Shown here: piece by piece, positions 17,515-26,326 of the stretch
Numbering within the stretch: position 1 is the stretch's first letter
Layout of the letters: every line of letters starts with the position of its first letter
Assembly: GCA_038319685.1 (NCBI GenBank)
Contig: JBBQDN010000001.1
Span: 162,294 to 226,293 of the forward strand
DNA: 64,000 bases
DNA from: UBA6022 sp038319685
GTDB lineage: Bacteria; Patescibacteriota; Saccharimonadia; Saccharimonadales; Saccharimonadaceae
Reading direction: 5' to 3'
Made by a program: the position numbers and the translations under genes
Notes under the pieces: generated by a model
The model's database searches: none
What the model was told of the DNA's origin: nothing
What the model saw: only the letters and a program-made list of their open reading frames with translations

Positions 17515-18942
17515 TTATATCTGCGTGCCCCATCCTTTATAGGGAATGATACCGGCATACGCGGCAGGTGGTGTTGGTGCTGGTCCAGAATATGCCCCAA
17601 TAAAACTACTCGAGCCTATCGACAGGGCTATATCATCCAGGTTAAATGGGGCAACCCACGTGTTAGAGTTCAACTTACCTAGACGGAGCTGAGTAAAGTT
17701 ACCACTCCCCAGATTTGCACTTGACGTCGTAAAACTATCGACAGCAGTTCCACCGTCACCCGTATAATACGCGAACTGCGCGCTACCTGTCGTCGGTGCG
17801 CCACCTATTGTCGATGATAATTCTAATCGAATCCATGTGCTCAGAGCAAGCCCCGAGGTTGATGTCCATAAGATCGTTCCACTACTATCCATGAAATTAA
17901 GTTGTCCACTAGAGTCTAGATATACGCGACTGAGAAGTGTTTGCACGGTAGCAACATAACTATTTAGTTGTATTAGTTCGGTCGTATTAGCTAATGGCGG
18001 ATAGGCAGTGAGGTACAAATACAGCCGTACTGCTGCCGCTGGTGCTGAAAAACCAGTCCATATGAACATGGCTTTATTACCAGTTGTCGGCTGAAAAAGA
18101 TACGACTTGGTTCCATGTGCCGAACGAGCGCTTGAAAAAGTTATTTCACTTGGCCCACTGACCTGCACACTGTTAAAAAATATTCCTGACGTGCCATCCG
18201 TATTGCTTGTCGTCACCCCGACACCATCCGTCCCACCTTCGGCGGTATTAAAGCGCTGTAAAGGTGCCATTACAGTCTGGTCGGCTGGACCAAGATACCC
18301 CACATCCGTCATTCCTACACCATCGATAAGATAATTGTAATTCGCTATATTCAAACTTGCGAGCCCGACCCGTAATGTGTCTGCCGGGGTTGCCTGTGTG
18401 TTGAAACTAGCACTTGATACGATTTTTTCAACATAATACGGTGAGTCGGCATCGGTGTATATCCGTACTTCACACTGTCCGGTTGTCGTGCTGTTGACAC
18501 ATTTTGACTCGATACGTAGCCAACGACCAACCGGCAAGACGACAGTCGACGCCCCCATGGATGTTCCAGCACTATCTCGAATGCTAAGTCGTCCGGTGTT
18601 TTGCATCCCAATAGACATGCAAAATCCACTCCCATTTGCTAGTTCAGTTAGTCGGACAGAACCAGTCGGATATGACGGAAGATAAAGATATATTCGCGTA
18701 TAGGTCGTCAGTGAAGCCGTTTCATATGCTGTATTCCAGGTTGTAAAACAAGTCGATGCAGTTGCGGTAGTCGTAAACTGATATGAAAGGCTGCCTCGAG
18801 CTTTTGTATTCGAAAAAGTGACCGCAGCTCCCGTCCCAAGTGTCACAAGGTCCCAGACAGAGCCCGACACACCGCCACTCGTATCCATGGTGACATTTGC
18901 TCCGTTCGTCCCGCCTTCTGCGTTATTGAGTAGCGTTGGCAT
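17515..18942 (-). CDS. Two-domain LamG-like (concanavalin-fold) protein
   Basis: This 475-residue protein is made of two homologous ~230-residue units. Unit 1 starts NAEGGTNGANVTMDTSGG and unit 2 (about residue 233) FNTAEGGTDGVGVTTSNTDG. Each continues with an aromatic beta pattern (RIYLYLPSYP / RLYLYLTAYP; GRLSIRDSAGT / GQLNFMDSSGT; RWLRIES / WIRLELS; IDGVGMT / LDDIALS), typical of a jelly-roll carbohydrate- or ligand-binding fold. There is no signal peptide or membrane anchor. The ATG lies one base after the stop of the tail-fibre-like gene, so the two are made together. Its role is probably as a binding tip or decoration of that protein. Confidence 0.75.
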   Translation of the reverse strand: MPTLLNNAEGGTNGANVTMDTSGGVSGSVWDLVTLGTGAAVTFSNTKARGSLSYQFTTTATASTCFTTWNTAYETASLTTYTRIYLYLPSYPTGSVRLTELANGSGFCMSIGMQNTGRLSIRDSAGTSMGASTVVLPVGRWLRIESKCVNSTTTGQCEVRIYTDADSPYYVEKIVSSASFNTQATPADTLRVGLASLNIANYNYLIDGVGMTDVGYLGPADQTVMAPLQRFNTAEGGTDGVGVTTSNTDGTSGIFFNSVQVSGPSEITFSSARSAHGTKSYLFQPTTGNKAMFIWTGFSAPAAAVRLYLYLTAYPPLANTTELIQLNSYVATVQTLLSRVYLDSSGQLNFMDSSGTILWTSTSGLALSTWIRLELSSTIGGAPTTGSAQFAYYTGDGGTAVDSFTTSSANLGSGNFTQLRLGKLNSNTWVAPFNLDDIALSIGSSSFIGAYSGPAPTPPAAYAGIIPYKGWGTQI

Positions 18943-18943
18943 G

Positions 18944-21313
18944 TTACTGCAGCCTTACTGAGACGGTGAGGTCGGCTCCTGCGACTGCTGAACCAACCTG
19001 TGTCACGCTAACAGTAATGTAGTCACCTGTCGTAAAGGTAGTTGTGTCGGGCGACCCAGCGACGGCCGTATTTGTCCCTGCTGTGATCGTTGCTCGATTT
19101 GCCGGTGTGACGTTAAAAATCGATGTACCATTTTTCAGCACATCAACAATTATGCTTGCGCCTGTCGGTGCAGTACCGACAGATGCACGGACCAAAGTTA
19201 CTGTTCGTGACGATTCGACATACATTCTTGCCTGACCTGTTGTGACATAGACTGCACCAGAGATTGAAAATGGATAAACAAGATCAACTCCTGGAGGAAA
19301 TGTCCAGGTACCGTCACCTCGCCAATAGGTAGTGGCTGATGCACTTGTCCCTGAGTTAAAGTGTGAGACTGTTAAGTTGCCCGTTACTGCTGTCGCAAGC
19401 GGAACGTTTGTAAACGTATTGCTACTTCCACTGAGTGATTTATTTGTCACCGTATCAGTGCTGCTTGCGGTCAAAATATTAACTGTGCTACTTTTGAGTC
19501 GTCCGGTGCCTTTTGGATTGATGTTAAGGTCGATATCGGTATCGGACCCGACGGTTGCTATGGTTGGTCCGGCACCGGCAATCGTATTGCGCACGTCAAG
19601 GTAGTTCACAGCACTCCCGATGGCAGTGAGAGCAAGCAAGTTAGCGCCATTGCTATCGTTAATACCTGAAAGCCGTGGATTGGCCGTAAAAATCTTTGAA
19701 CCAGTAATGGTTTCGAAACCAGCTAAATGAACAACTGTACTGTCCGTAGCTTTCAGCCCGAGATCCGTGACTAGGTTATTGACGTCACTTTCATTAATCG
19801 AAAGAAGTGTTTTCACTTGAGATGGTGTTAAATCAACAGCGTTAGCGGTCGAACCTGTATTGTTGCCTTTGATCGTTGCGGAGGGCATCTGTGACAGCTT
19901 TGCATTAGTGACAGCACTGGCGGCTATAGTTGTCGCAAAACTCCCCGCTCCACTTCCTGTGACATCACCTGTCAAAGTGATCGTTTGGTCGCCGGTATTT
20001 GTGCCGCTCACATTCGAACCCGTGACTGTTCCTGTTGCTGCGACACTCGACGGCGTAATCGCACCGAGTGTTAATGATACAGCGGGGGTTGTTGTTGAGT
20101 TGGCAACAGACCCAGACACTCCATTTGCCGTTGTCACAGAAACAGTCGTGACAGTTCCACCGGACGATGCAACAGTCCCCCATGTACCGTCACCTTTAAG
20201 ATATTTGCCGCCATCACCTGTCGTCGGCGCAGGAACAAGCCCTTTGGTTCCGCCGGCACCACTATCGCCGATAAATGCAGGAAGGAGCGTCGTCGCTTGA
20301 CTAGGAGTGATATCGACTGCATTTGCAGTCGCACCAGTGTTATTTGCTTTGAATGTATTCGAAGGCATCTGTGCAAGCTTAGTATTCGTCACAGCATTCA
20401 GTGCGATTGTCGGTACAGCAGCAGTGCCGGCAAGATCACCACTCAGCTGCAACTTCCCTTTTGTCGCGCCGGTCGCATCAGGTGTTGCAACACCAGCAAC
20501 TGCCGTGTCAACATAGCTCTTTGTGGTAGCATCAGTAGTATTCGTCGGTACCGGGACCGTGACAGTCCCAGTAAATGTCGGAGATGCAGAGGGTGATTTT
20601 GCGCTCAGTGCTGTCTGCGTCGCCGTCGAAACTGGCTTATTAACGTCGCTCGTATTATCAACGCTTCCGAGCCCAACACTGGTTTTATCTAATGTTTGCC
20701 ATGATTTATCGCCGCGATAGTACTGGGTAGTTGTGCCTGCAGTCACAGTTACTTCTTTGGCATTTAGCGCAGTCTGCGTGAGGGACGAAATGGGTTTTGA
20801 AACATCAGACGTATTGTCGACGTTTGACAAACCGACATCGGCCTTAGCAAGTACAACCGAACCCGTTTTACCAGCAACGGATACTACCGGTGCAGACGGA
20901 AGGGCCGACCAGCTAGCCGCCGTTCCAGAGGCAGCGGTCAGGACTTGACCAGTAGTTGGAGTACCGGTCACGCCTACGCCACTTATCTTAACAACGGACG
21001 GGCTTGCAGCAGTACCACTAAGGTCTCCTGCAAGCTGAACAAGACCTTTTGTGGTTGCGTCAGCATCAGGAACTGACCCTGAGCCACTCGGTGTCGACCA
21101 TGTTAAACTACTACCGCCATAAGAAAGGACTTGACCAGTAGTTGGGATACCAGCAGCAAGTTTTACCGTCGATATGCTCCCGTCTTGGAGATTCGTTGCT
21201 GCAACAGCATCCGGCCTAAGTGTCCCATCGGAGTTATGCGCCTGACTTAAAAAGTCATTTAATATGCTACCCCATTGTCCTAGGTCACCGCCGGGTTGTG
21301 GTAAACGAGTCAT
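18944..21313 (-). CDS. Phage-tail-fibre-like repeat protein
   Basis: This 789-residue protein is rich in Thr, Ser, Gly, Ala and Val. The N-terminus (LPQPGGDLGQWGSILNDFL) is a head seen in similar CPR and actinobacterial proteins. Two collar repeats (VGLSNVDNTSDVSKPIS at about 155 and VGLGSVDNTSDVNKPVS at about 211) are typical of tail fibres. Further beta repeats follow (LSGDLAGTAAVP, GDVTGSGAGSFATTI) and a C-terminal beta-sandwich (FSISGAVYVTTGQARM to VSVRLQ). GAGGAGGGG precedes the ATG. There is no signal peptide, and no capsid, terminase or sheath gene nearby, so it is either a prophage remnant or a domesticated contact structure. Confidence 0.8.
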   Translation of the reverse strand: MTRLPQPGGDLGQWGSILNDFLSQAHNSDGTLRPDAVAATNLQDGSISTVKLAAGIPTTGQVLSYGGSSLTWSTPSGSGSVPDADATTKGLVQLAGDLSGTAASPSVVKISGVGVTGTPTTGQVLTAASGTAASWSALPSAPVVSVAGKTGSVVLAKADVGLSNVDNTSDVSKPISSLTQTALNAKEVTVTAGTTTQYYRGDKSWQTLDKTSVGLGSVDNTSDVNKPVSTATQTALSAKSPSASPTFTGTVTVPVPTNTTDATTKSYVDTAVAGVATPDATGATKGKLQLSGDLAGTAAVPTIALNAVTNTKLAQMPSNTFKANNTGATANAVDITPSQATTLLPAFIGDSGAGGTKGLVPAPTTGDGGKYLKGDGTWGTVASSGGTVTTVSVTTANGVSGSVANSTTTPAVSLTLGAITPSSVAATGTVTGSNVSGTNTGDQTITLTGDVTGSGAGSFATTIAASAVTNAKLSQMPSATIKGNNTGSTANAVDLTPSQVKTLLSINESDVNNLVTDLGLKATDSTVVHLAGFETITGSKIFTANPRLSGINDSNGANLLALTAIGSAVNYLDVRNTIAGAGPTIATVGSDTDIDLNINPKGTGRLKSSTVNILTASSTDTVTNKSLSGSSNTFTNVPLATAVTGNLTVSHFNSGTSASATTYWRGDGTWTFPPGVDLVYPFSISGAVYVTTGQARMYVESSRTVTLVRASVGTAPTGASIIVDVLKNGTSIFNVTPANRATITAGTNTAVAGSPDTTTFTTGDYITVSVTQVGSAVAGADLTVSVRLQ

Positions 21314-21452
21314 CTATCCCCTCCTCATGATTCACAAAAGGCTTGTGCTTTTATTTCTGCTGTTAATAATAGCACAGTATGTCACCTTTGTGGACACGCT
21401 TAGGGCGTTTTATTGACAAAGAATCGCACTTCGATGGATCTGCGTTAGATGC

Positions 21453-21458
21453 TATAAT
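21453..21458 (+). promoter_or_regulatory. Extended -10 of the iron-permease-like gene, leaderless
   Basis: TGC-TATAAT; ATG follows 7 nt later at 21466. No -35 at the right distance. Confidence 0.65.
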
Positions 21459-21465
21459 CGTACTC

Positions 21466-21969
21466 ATGAAGTTACTCTTTCGCCGTATTGCAAGCCGCAT
21501 ATCAGTCTGGGCTGGGACTGCTACTGTATTTCTAGGTGCAATTGTTGTCGTATTCATATGGGCAGGAACAGGACCACTGTTCCATTTTTCAGATACCTGG
21601 CAATTAGTCATCAACACCAGCACGACTATCATCACCTTCCTGATGGTATTTTTAATTCAAAACACTCAGAATCGTGATGGTAAAGCAGTCCAGTTGAAAC
21701 TTGACGAATTGATCCATGCAACAAAAGGCGCCCGAACATCTTTTGTTGGCCTCGAGGACTTTAGTGATGAAGACCTGGCCGAACTTGATCATGAATTTAA
21801 ACTCTTGACACAAAGCCCTTCAACAGTCCGGTCCATCGCAAAACTACACGCTAAAATCGATGCCGAACACAACAGGCGTCAAAGTCTAAGAGGACCGACG
21901 AACGGCGTTCTCCATATGTTCCATCACGAAGAAACAGTATCAAGTCCGAAATCACCCACTACTAATTGA
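21466..21969 (+). CDS. Low-affinity iron permease family protein
   Basis: This is a 167-residue protein starting MKLLFRRIASRISVWAG. An upstream in-frame ATG at 21379 is rejected because the extended -10 box lies between the two. Two TM helices (about 18-38 and 46-66) are joined by FHFSDTWQLVINTSTTIITF, then VFLIQNTQNRDGKAVQLKLDELI, which matches the Fet4-like low-affinity iron permease family (PF04120 as I recall it). The cytoplasmic tail is acidic then His-rich (MFHHEE). Family members may carry Fe2+ or other divalent metals; transport is not proven. It lies 43 bp before rpmE. Confidence 0.8.
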   Translation: MKLLFRRIASRISVWAGTATVFLGAIVVVFIWAGTGPLFHFSDTWQLVINTSTTIITFLMVFLIQNTQNRDGKAVQLKLDELIHATKGARTSFVGLEDFSDEDLAELDHEFKLLTQSPSTVRSIAKLHAKIDAEHNRRQSLRGPTNGVLHMFHHEETVSSPKSPTTN

Positions 21970-21974
21970 AATCT

Positions 21975-22003
21975 TTGACTTTTTCATAAAAAACAGATAC
22001 AAT
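21975..22003 (+). promoter_or_regulatory. rpmE promoter, leaderless
   Basis: TTGACT (21975-21980), exactly 17 bp, TACAAT (21998-22003), then 9 nt to ATG. This is the cleanest full promoter with leaderless geometry in the window. Confidence 0.75.
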
Positions 22004-22012
22004 AATCCAGAT

Positions 22013-22339
22013 ATGAAAAGCAGTTTACACCCAACAACGTACCGCCCTGTCGTATTTAGCGATGATGTGGCTGGGTTTGCCTTTTTGACACAGTCAACAG
22101 CGCAAACCACCGATACAATCAAATGGGAAGATGGAAATGAATACCCACTTGTGAAAGTCCATATTTCCAGTGCATCTCACCCGTTCTTTACTGGTGAAGA
22201 GAAAATCATCGACACCGAAGGTCGTGTCGACAGATTCAAGGCTAAATTTGCCGCTGCGCAGGCACGTAAAGAAGCACTCGCCAGCAAAGCCAAGAAGGCT
22301 GCAGCTGTCAAAGCTAAGAAAACAAGCGACGATAAATAA
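22013..22339 (+). CDS. rpmE: 50S ribosomal protein L31, type B, with Lys/Ala-rich tail
   Basis: This 108-residue L31 belongs to the zinc-free (type B) class: no cysteines, with MKSSLHPTTYRPVVFSDD at the start and ISSASHPFFTGEEKIIDTEGRVDRFKAKF as the core. The tail (about 75-108) is rich in Lys and Ala and would reach along the subunit interface. Type B forms replace the zinc form under zinc limitation in other bacteria; here it may be the only one, which the window cannot show. It ends at an intrinsic terminator. Confidence 0.93.
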   Translation: MKSSLHPTTYRPVVFSDDVAGFAFLTQSTAQTTDTIKWEDGNEYPLVKVHISSASHPFFTGEEKIIDTEGRVDRFKAKFAAAQARKEALASKAKKAAAVKAKKTSDDK

Positions 22340-22348
22340 CTTCGTCCT

Positions 22349-22383
22349 AAAAAGAGGTCGTCCACTTGTGGCGACCTCTTTTT
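22349..22383. terminator. Intrinsic terminator after rpmE
   Basis: AAAAAGAGGTCG pairs with CGACCTCTTTTT, with an inner CCAC/GTGG. The T-run ends only 19 nt before the prfA ATG. Confidence 0.85.
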
Positions 22384-22402
22384 ATATGTAGTATAGGATT
22401 AT

Positions 22403-23473
22403 ATGCCAACGATCAACCTCAATATCGATGAACTTACCGCCGAAAAAAAATTGCTCGGTGAGTTCCTTGCTACCCCGAATGCGTATGCAGACCCTGATTT
22501 TAGCACCAAAAATAAACGACTAGGCGACCTCGAAGATATCCTCGAAATGGCGATTCTGCGTGAAACCCTCGAACAGCAACTGATTGAAGCAAAAGAACTG
22601 AGTACTGGCAACGACGAACTAGCGGAGCTAGCGAAAAGCGACGCAACCGAAACTGAACAAAAATTGTTAACGCTCGAAAATGAGCTGTTCGTGATGTTAG
22701 CACCCCGCGATCCAAACGACAACAAAAATGTCATCTTGGAAATCCGAGCCGGTGCCGGAGGTGACGAAGCCAGCTTGTTCGCGGCAGAACTCTACCGAAT
22801 GTACCTCCGATACTGTGAGGCAAACGGGCTCAAAACTGAACTCATTTCAGAAAGTGCCAACGATACTGGCGGCTATAAAGAAGTTGTTTTCAGTATTAAA
22901 GGCAGTGCGCCATATGCACGTCTGAAGTTTGAATCAGGAGTTCATCGTGTCCAGCGCGTTCCCTCTACCGAATCTCAAGGCCGCATCCATACTAGTACAG
23001 TCACTGTTGCGGTCCTCCCCGAAGCCGAAGAAACCGATATTGAGATCCTCGCAGGTGATCTCAAAATTGATGTTTACCGAGCTGGTGGTCATGGTGGCCA
23101 ATCCGTCAACACAACCGATTCCGCCGTCCGTATTACCCACCTCCCGACGGGTCTTGTAGTCACAAACCAAGATGAAAAATCGCAGTTTAAAAACAAAGAC
23201 AAAGCCATGAGTGTCCTTCGTAGCCGTCTGCTCCAGGCAAAAATTGATGCCGAACAGTCGAAACAAGATGCGCAGCGTCGTAGTTTGATTGGATCAGGTG
23301 ATCGATCAGAAAAAATCCGTACCTACAACTTTCCGCAAGATCGAATTACTGACCACCGCATCGGCTATAGCCGTAGCGGTATCCCTATCGCGATGAATGG
23401 CGCCATTGATGACATAATTGAGCACTTACAGGCATATGAACGTGAACTGGCTGCTGCAAACGCCAGCAATTAG
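22403..23473 (+). CDS. prfA: Peptide chain release factor 1
   Basis: This 356-residue class I release factor has GGQ in AGGHGGQSVNTTDSAVRI (about 230-247) and a tripeptide PST in QRVPSTESQGRIHTS, corresponding to the PxT of RF1 that reads UAA and UAG. The usual N-terminal helical domain is present. It must have its own promoter because a terminator ends 19 nt upstream; TAGTAT at 22389-22394, 8 nt from ATG, is the candidate, and AGGA also precedes the start. It overlaps prmC by 38 bp, the usual partner order. Confidence 0.96.
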   Translation: MPTINLNIDELTAEKKLLGEFLATPNAYADPDFSTKNKRLGDLEDILEMAILRETLEQQLIEAKELSTGNDELAELAKSDATETEQKLLTLENELFVMLAPRDPNDNKNVILEIRAGAGGDEASLFAAELYRMYLRYCEANGLKTELISESANDTGGYKEVVFSIKGSAPYARLKFESGVHRVQRVPSTESQGRIHTSTVTVAVLPEAEETDIEILAGDLKIDVYRAGGHGGQSVNTTDSAVRITHLPTGLVVTNQDEKSQFKNKDKAMSVLRSRLLQAKIDAEQSKQDAQRRSLIGSGDRSEKIRTYNFPQDRITDHRIGYSRSGIPIAMNGAIDDIIEHLQAYERELAAANASN

Positions 23474-24281
23474 AGACTGGCTGCGTGGTGCTTCTACGAG
23501 TCTTGCTGCTATTGGAATTCCATCGGCACGTCTCGATGCAGAGATTATACTTGCTCACACTATTCACAAACCACGCACCTACTTACATGCCCACGAGAAT
23601 GATCTACTATCACATCGCGAACGTGACGTCGCTGATGCGCGCCTAGAACTTCGTCTCGACCGCGTCCCGATTGCCTACATCATCGGCCATAAAGAATTTT
23701 ATGGCCGTCCGTTTCGCGTGACGACAGCAACGCTGATTCCTCGCCCTGAGTCAGAAATAATGATAGACGTTCTAAAGGACCTCTTTGCAAAACCCAATGC
23801 ACCCACCTACGCGACGCTTGTCGATATAGGAAGTGGGAGTGGCTGCCTGGGGATCACAGCAAAGCTTGAATACCCTGAGTTATCGGTCACACTGCTTGAT
23901 ATCAGTAATCATGCCCTACAGATAGCGGCGTTCAATGCCAAAAAACTCCATGCAGATGTTGATCTTATACAGAGTAATCTTCTCGTCCAATACCCATTAC
24001 CGTCGGACATTATTCTAGCGAATCTCCCATATGTTGATTCGTCGTGGGAACTATCACCTGAAATCCGTCACGAGCCAGCTCTGGCACTTTTTGCCGAACG
24101 AAACGGCCGTGATCTTATCGAAAAACTCATCATCCAAGCATCGAACGAGCAACCCCCTCGCGGCTTACTCTTACTTGAAGCCGATCCTTGGCAACACAGC
24201 AATATAATTGCATTTGCAAAACGATACAGTTACCATCACATCGAAACACGTGACTACATCATCGCCCTGTCAAAAACTTAG
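23436..24281 (+). CDS. prmC: Release factor glutamine methyltransferase PrmC/HemK
   Basis: It methylates the glutamine of the RF GGQ motif. I place the start at ATG 23436 (281 aa, MNVNWLLQTPAIRDWL) inside the end of prfA; longer frames need a TTG. SAM motif I is VDIGSGSGCLG (about 129-139). The catalytic NPPY motif reads NLPYV, with Leu in place of the first Pro, a variation seen in the family. PRPE (LIPRPESE) precedes the SAM motif as usual. It ends in a 4-bp overlap (TTAG) with the convergent protease gene. Confidence 0.93.
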   Translation: MNVNWLLQTPAIRDWLRGASTSLAAIGIPSARLDAEIILAHTIHKPRTYLHAHENDLLSHRERDVADARLELRLDRVPIAYIIGHKEFYGRPFRVTTATLIPRPESEIMIDVLKDLFAKPNAPTYATLVDIGSGSGCLGITAKLEYPELSVTLLDISNHALQIAAFNAKKLHADVDLIQSNLLVQYPLPSDIILANLPYVDSSWELSPEIRHEPALALFAERNGRDLIEKLIIQASNEQPPRGLLLLEADPWQHSNIIAFAKRYSYHHIETRDYIIALSKT

Positions 24282-25468
24282 CCGTTATACGCAGCAAGTG
24301 TCACTTTTAGTGTGTTCATCTGGCCATCATGAAGAATCGTTATCTGGATCGTATCACCAGGTGCGTACTCACCAATAAGACTCGACACACTCCCTTTTTC
24401 GCCTACATCAATATCACCAATTTTTGTGATGATATCTTTGTCTTTGATCCCCGCTTTATCAGCTGGGCTACCTGCTCCAACAGCCGAACCTGTTTCCTTC
24501 GATACATAGGCACCTTTTTTCACCGGAAGGTTATACTGTTTCGCAACATCAGCAGTAATAGATAGATAATTAACCCCCAGGAACGCACGCTGCACTTTTC
24601 CTCCGGCGAGAACACCCTTTAAAATACCTTTCGTCGCATTGATTGGAATCGAAAAACCAATGCCCTGGGCATCCTGGGCAATCGCTGTATTAATACCGAT
24701 AACCTGTCCTTGCATATTGAGGAGTGGGCCGCCCGAGTTACCTGGATTGATCGCAGCGTCAGTCTGCATTAAGTCAGTTAAGGTCTCCACTGCATTACCA
24801 GATTGTGCTGATATTGGTCGACCGACTCCGGAAATAATGCCGCTTGTGACGGTATTGTCATACTGACCCAGCGAATTACCGATCGCAACTACTTTCTGTC
24901 CGATCTTGACCGATGTCGAATCGCCAAGCTGTGCCGCAGGGAGGCCGTTGACGTTTTTAATTTTCAAGAACGCAACATCATTTAACGGATCGGTCCCGAG
25001 AACGTCAACGGTGTCATAGACCATTCCATCCGAAAGCGTTACTCGAACACTCGTGGCGCCATCAATGACGTGCTTATTAGTCAAAATGTAACCGTCACTT
25101 CCGACAATAATGCCCGTTCCAGCGCTTTCCTGAACGGCCGTACTATACCCCGCACTTGCCACTTTTGTCACAATCGACACGACGCTTGGTCCTACTTTCG
25201 AGGCGACGGATGCAATATCTTCTTCTTCCTTCGTCGTAAGCTGATTCCCGTCTCGGATCTGAGATCGTGAAGTCATGGCTGTACTATTATTCAGCGTTGA
25301 GTAAAGTATACTTCCCCCGAAACCAGCCCCGAAACACAGCACGATAAGAGTACATGCAGCGACAATAAGTCGCACTGAATGATTTTTTTTATGTATTGGA
25401 ATCCGAGACTCCGGACTAACTGTTTGCGCGACTGGCTCTATTGATTTTGGTATCCGTTCGTGATTCAT
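24278..25468 (-). CDS. HtrA/DegP-type serine protease with one PDZ domain
   Basis: This membrane-anchored trypsin-like protease has a TM helix at about 33-55. The catalytic triad is His in LTNKHVIDG, Asp in DPLNDVAFLKI and Ser in INPGNSGGPLL. A C-terminal PDZ domain follows (GSPADKAGIKDKDIITKIGD). It degrades or senses misfolded proteins outside the membrane. Start: ATG at 25468 or GTG at 25477, three codons earlier; AAAGTGGG fits the ATG better. A TATAAT box at about 25489-25494 leaves only a few bases of leader. Confidence 0.92.
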   Translation of the reverse strand: MNHERIPKSIEPVAQTVSPESRIPIHKKNHSVRLIVAACTLIVLCFGAGFGGSILYSTLNNSTAMTSRSQIRDGNQLTTKEEEDIASVASKVGPSVVSIVTKVASAGYSTAVQESAGTGIIVGSDGYILTNKHVIDGATSVRVTLSDGMVYDTVDVLGTDPLNDVAFLKIKNVNGLPAAQLGDSTSVKIGQKVVAIGNSLGQYDNTVTSGIISGVGRPISAQSGNAVETLTDLMQTDAAINPGNSGGPLLNMQGQVIGINTAIAQDAQGIGFSIPINATKGILKGVLAGGKVQRAFLGVNYLSITADVAKQYNLPVKKGAYVSKETGSAVGAGSPADKAGIKDKDIITKIGDIDVGEKGSVSSLIGEYAPGDTIQITILHDGQMNTLKVTLAAYNG

Positions 25469-25517
25469 ATTTCCCACTTTCTCGTTACGATTATAAGTCA
25501 GTTACCTGAACGCTTCC

Positions 25518-26297
25518 TTAAAGCACACTACTTGCTATATCATTAAATCGTACCAAAAGTACAAGAACAATACTGGTCGTCAGCAAAATAGGCAAAATTA
25601 TTTCACCGAGCTTCAAGCCATTATTCTTGTCGTAATTTGCGTAAAGACGTTCAGCAGCAAACGAAAGCGCTAGCATAATAATTGCCACTTGAGCAAGTTT
25701 AATATGGCCAACGCCAGGCAAATCGTAGGCAATCATCCAGTGATACATCACCCATCCAAGCTCCGCCAGGACGAGTCCCCAGATCAAACTAAAGAAATGG
25801 GCATGTGGTTCCTCGTACGATCCGAGAATATGACGAACCGCACTATATCCAATAATCCACACGATCGAAACAACGACTGGGACCGGCCAACTAAAAGCCA
25901 CGATGCTAAGCGCTAAGATACCAAAAAATAGTGCAATCCCCGCCTGAAGAGTCACAAGACTCCGCTTTGAACGAGGTTTTAAAAATAGCAACCATGCAGT
26001 ATAGAGAGCGGTGATAAAACACTGAGCGACAAATGCGCCACCCGCAGCATACAGTAATGTTACGTAGCTCAGACTCACGATAATATCAACGGTATTCGCT
26101 TGAACATTCGCAAACCAATAGCGTGGACGTACGGCAAGGATACGCCATTTACTCAGCAGTACGATAGCAATTGCCGCAACTGGTGATTCAATCACGAGCA
26201 CAACAACAAGGATAGCAATCGCTAGCCCGATATTGAGCGCAATGTACGTCAGCTCACTTAGTACCGTACGCCTTTTGGCGGCTTTTAGAAACTCCAT
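25518..26297 (-). CDS. Hypothetical seven-helix membrane protein
   Basis: This 259-residue protein is mostly hydrophobic with about seven TM helices (first at about 22-48), separated by short polar loops such as KWRILAVRPRYWFANVQANTVD. I do not recognise a family with certainty. The YWFANVQAN segment and the length are shared, as I recall, with uncharacterised CPR membrane proteins. An extended -10 (TGG-TATAAT) lies 12 nt before ATG. It sits between an LCP ligase and an HtrA protease, both envelope proteins. Confidence 0.75.
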   Translation of the reverse strand: MEFLKAAKRRTVLSELTYIALNIGLAIAILVVVLVIESPVAAIAIVLLSKWRILAVRPRYWFANVQANTVDIIVSLSYVTLLYAAGGAFVAQCFITALYTAWLLFLKPRSKRSLVTLQAGIALFFGILALSIVAFSWPVPVVVSIVWIIGYSAVRHILGSYEEPHAHFFSLIWGLVLAELGWVMYHWMIAYDLPGVGHIKLAQVAIIMLALSFAAERLYANYDKNNGLKLGEIILPILLTTSIVLVLLVRFNDIASSVL

Positions 26298-26326
26298 AAT
26301 CTATAGTTCATTATACCACTGCGATA

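Noticed and set aside
17515..21313. Active prophage
   Set aside because: Only tail-fibre-like and LamG-like proteins are present; there is no integrase, terminase, capsid or lysis gene within the window.
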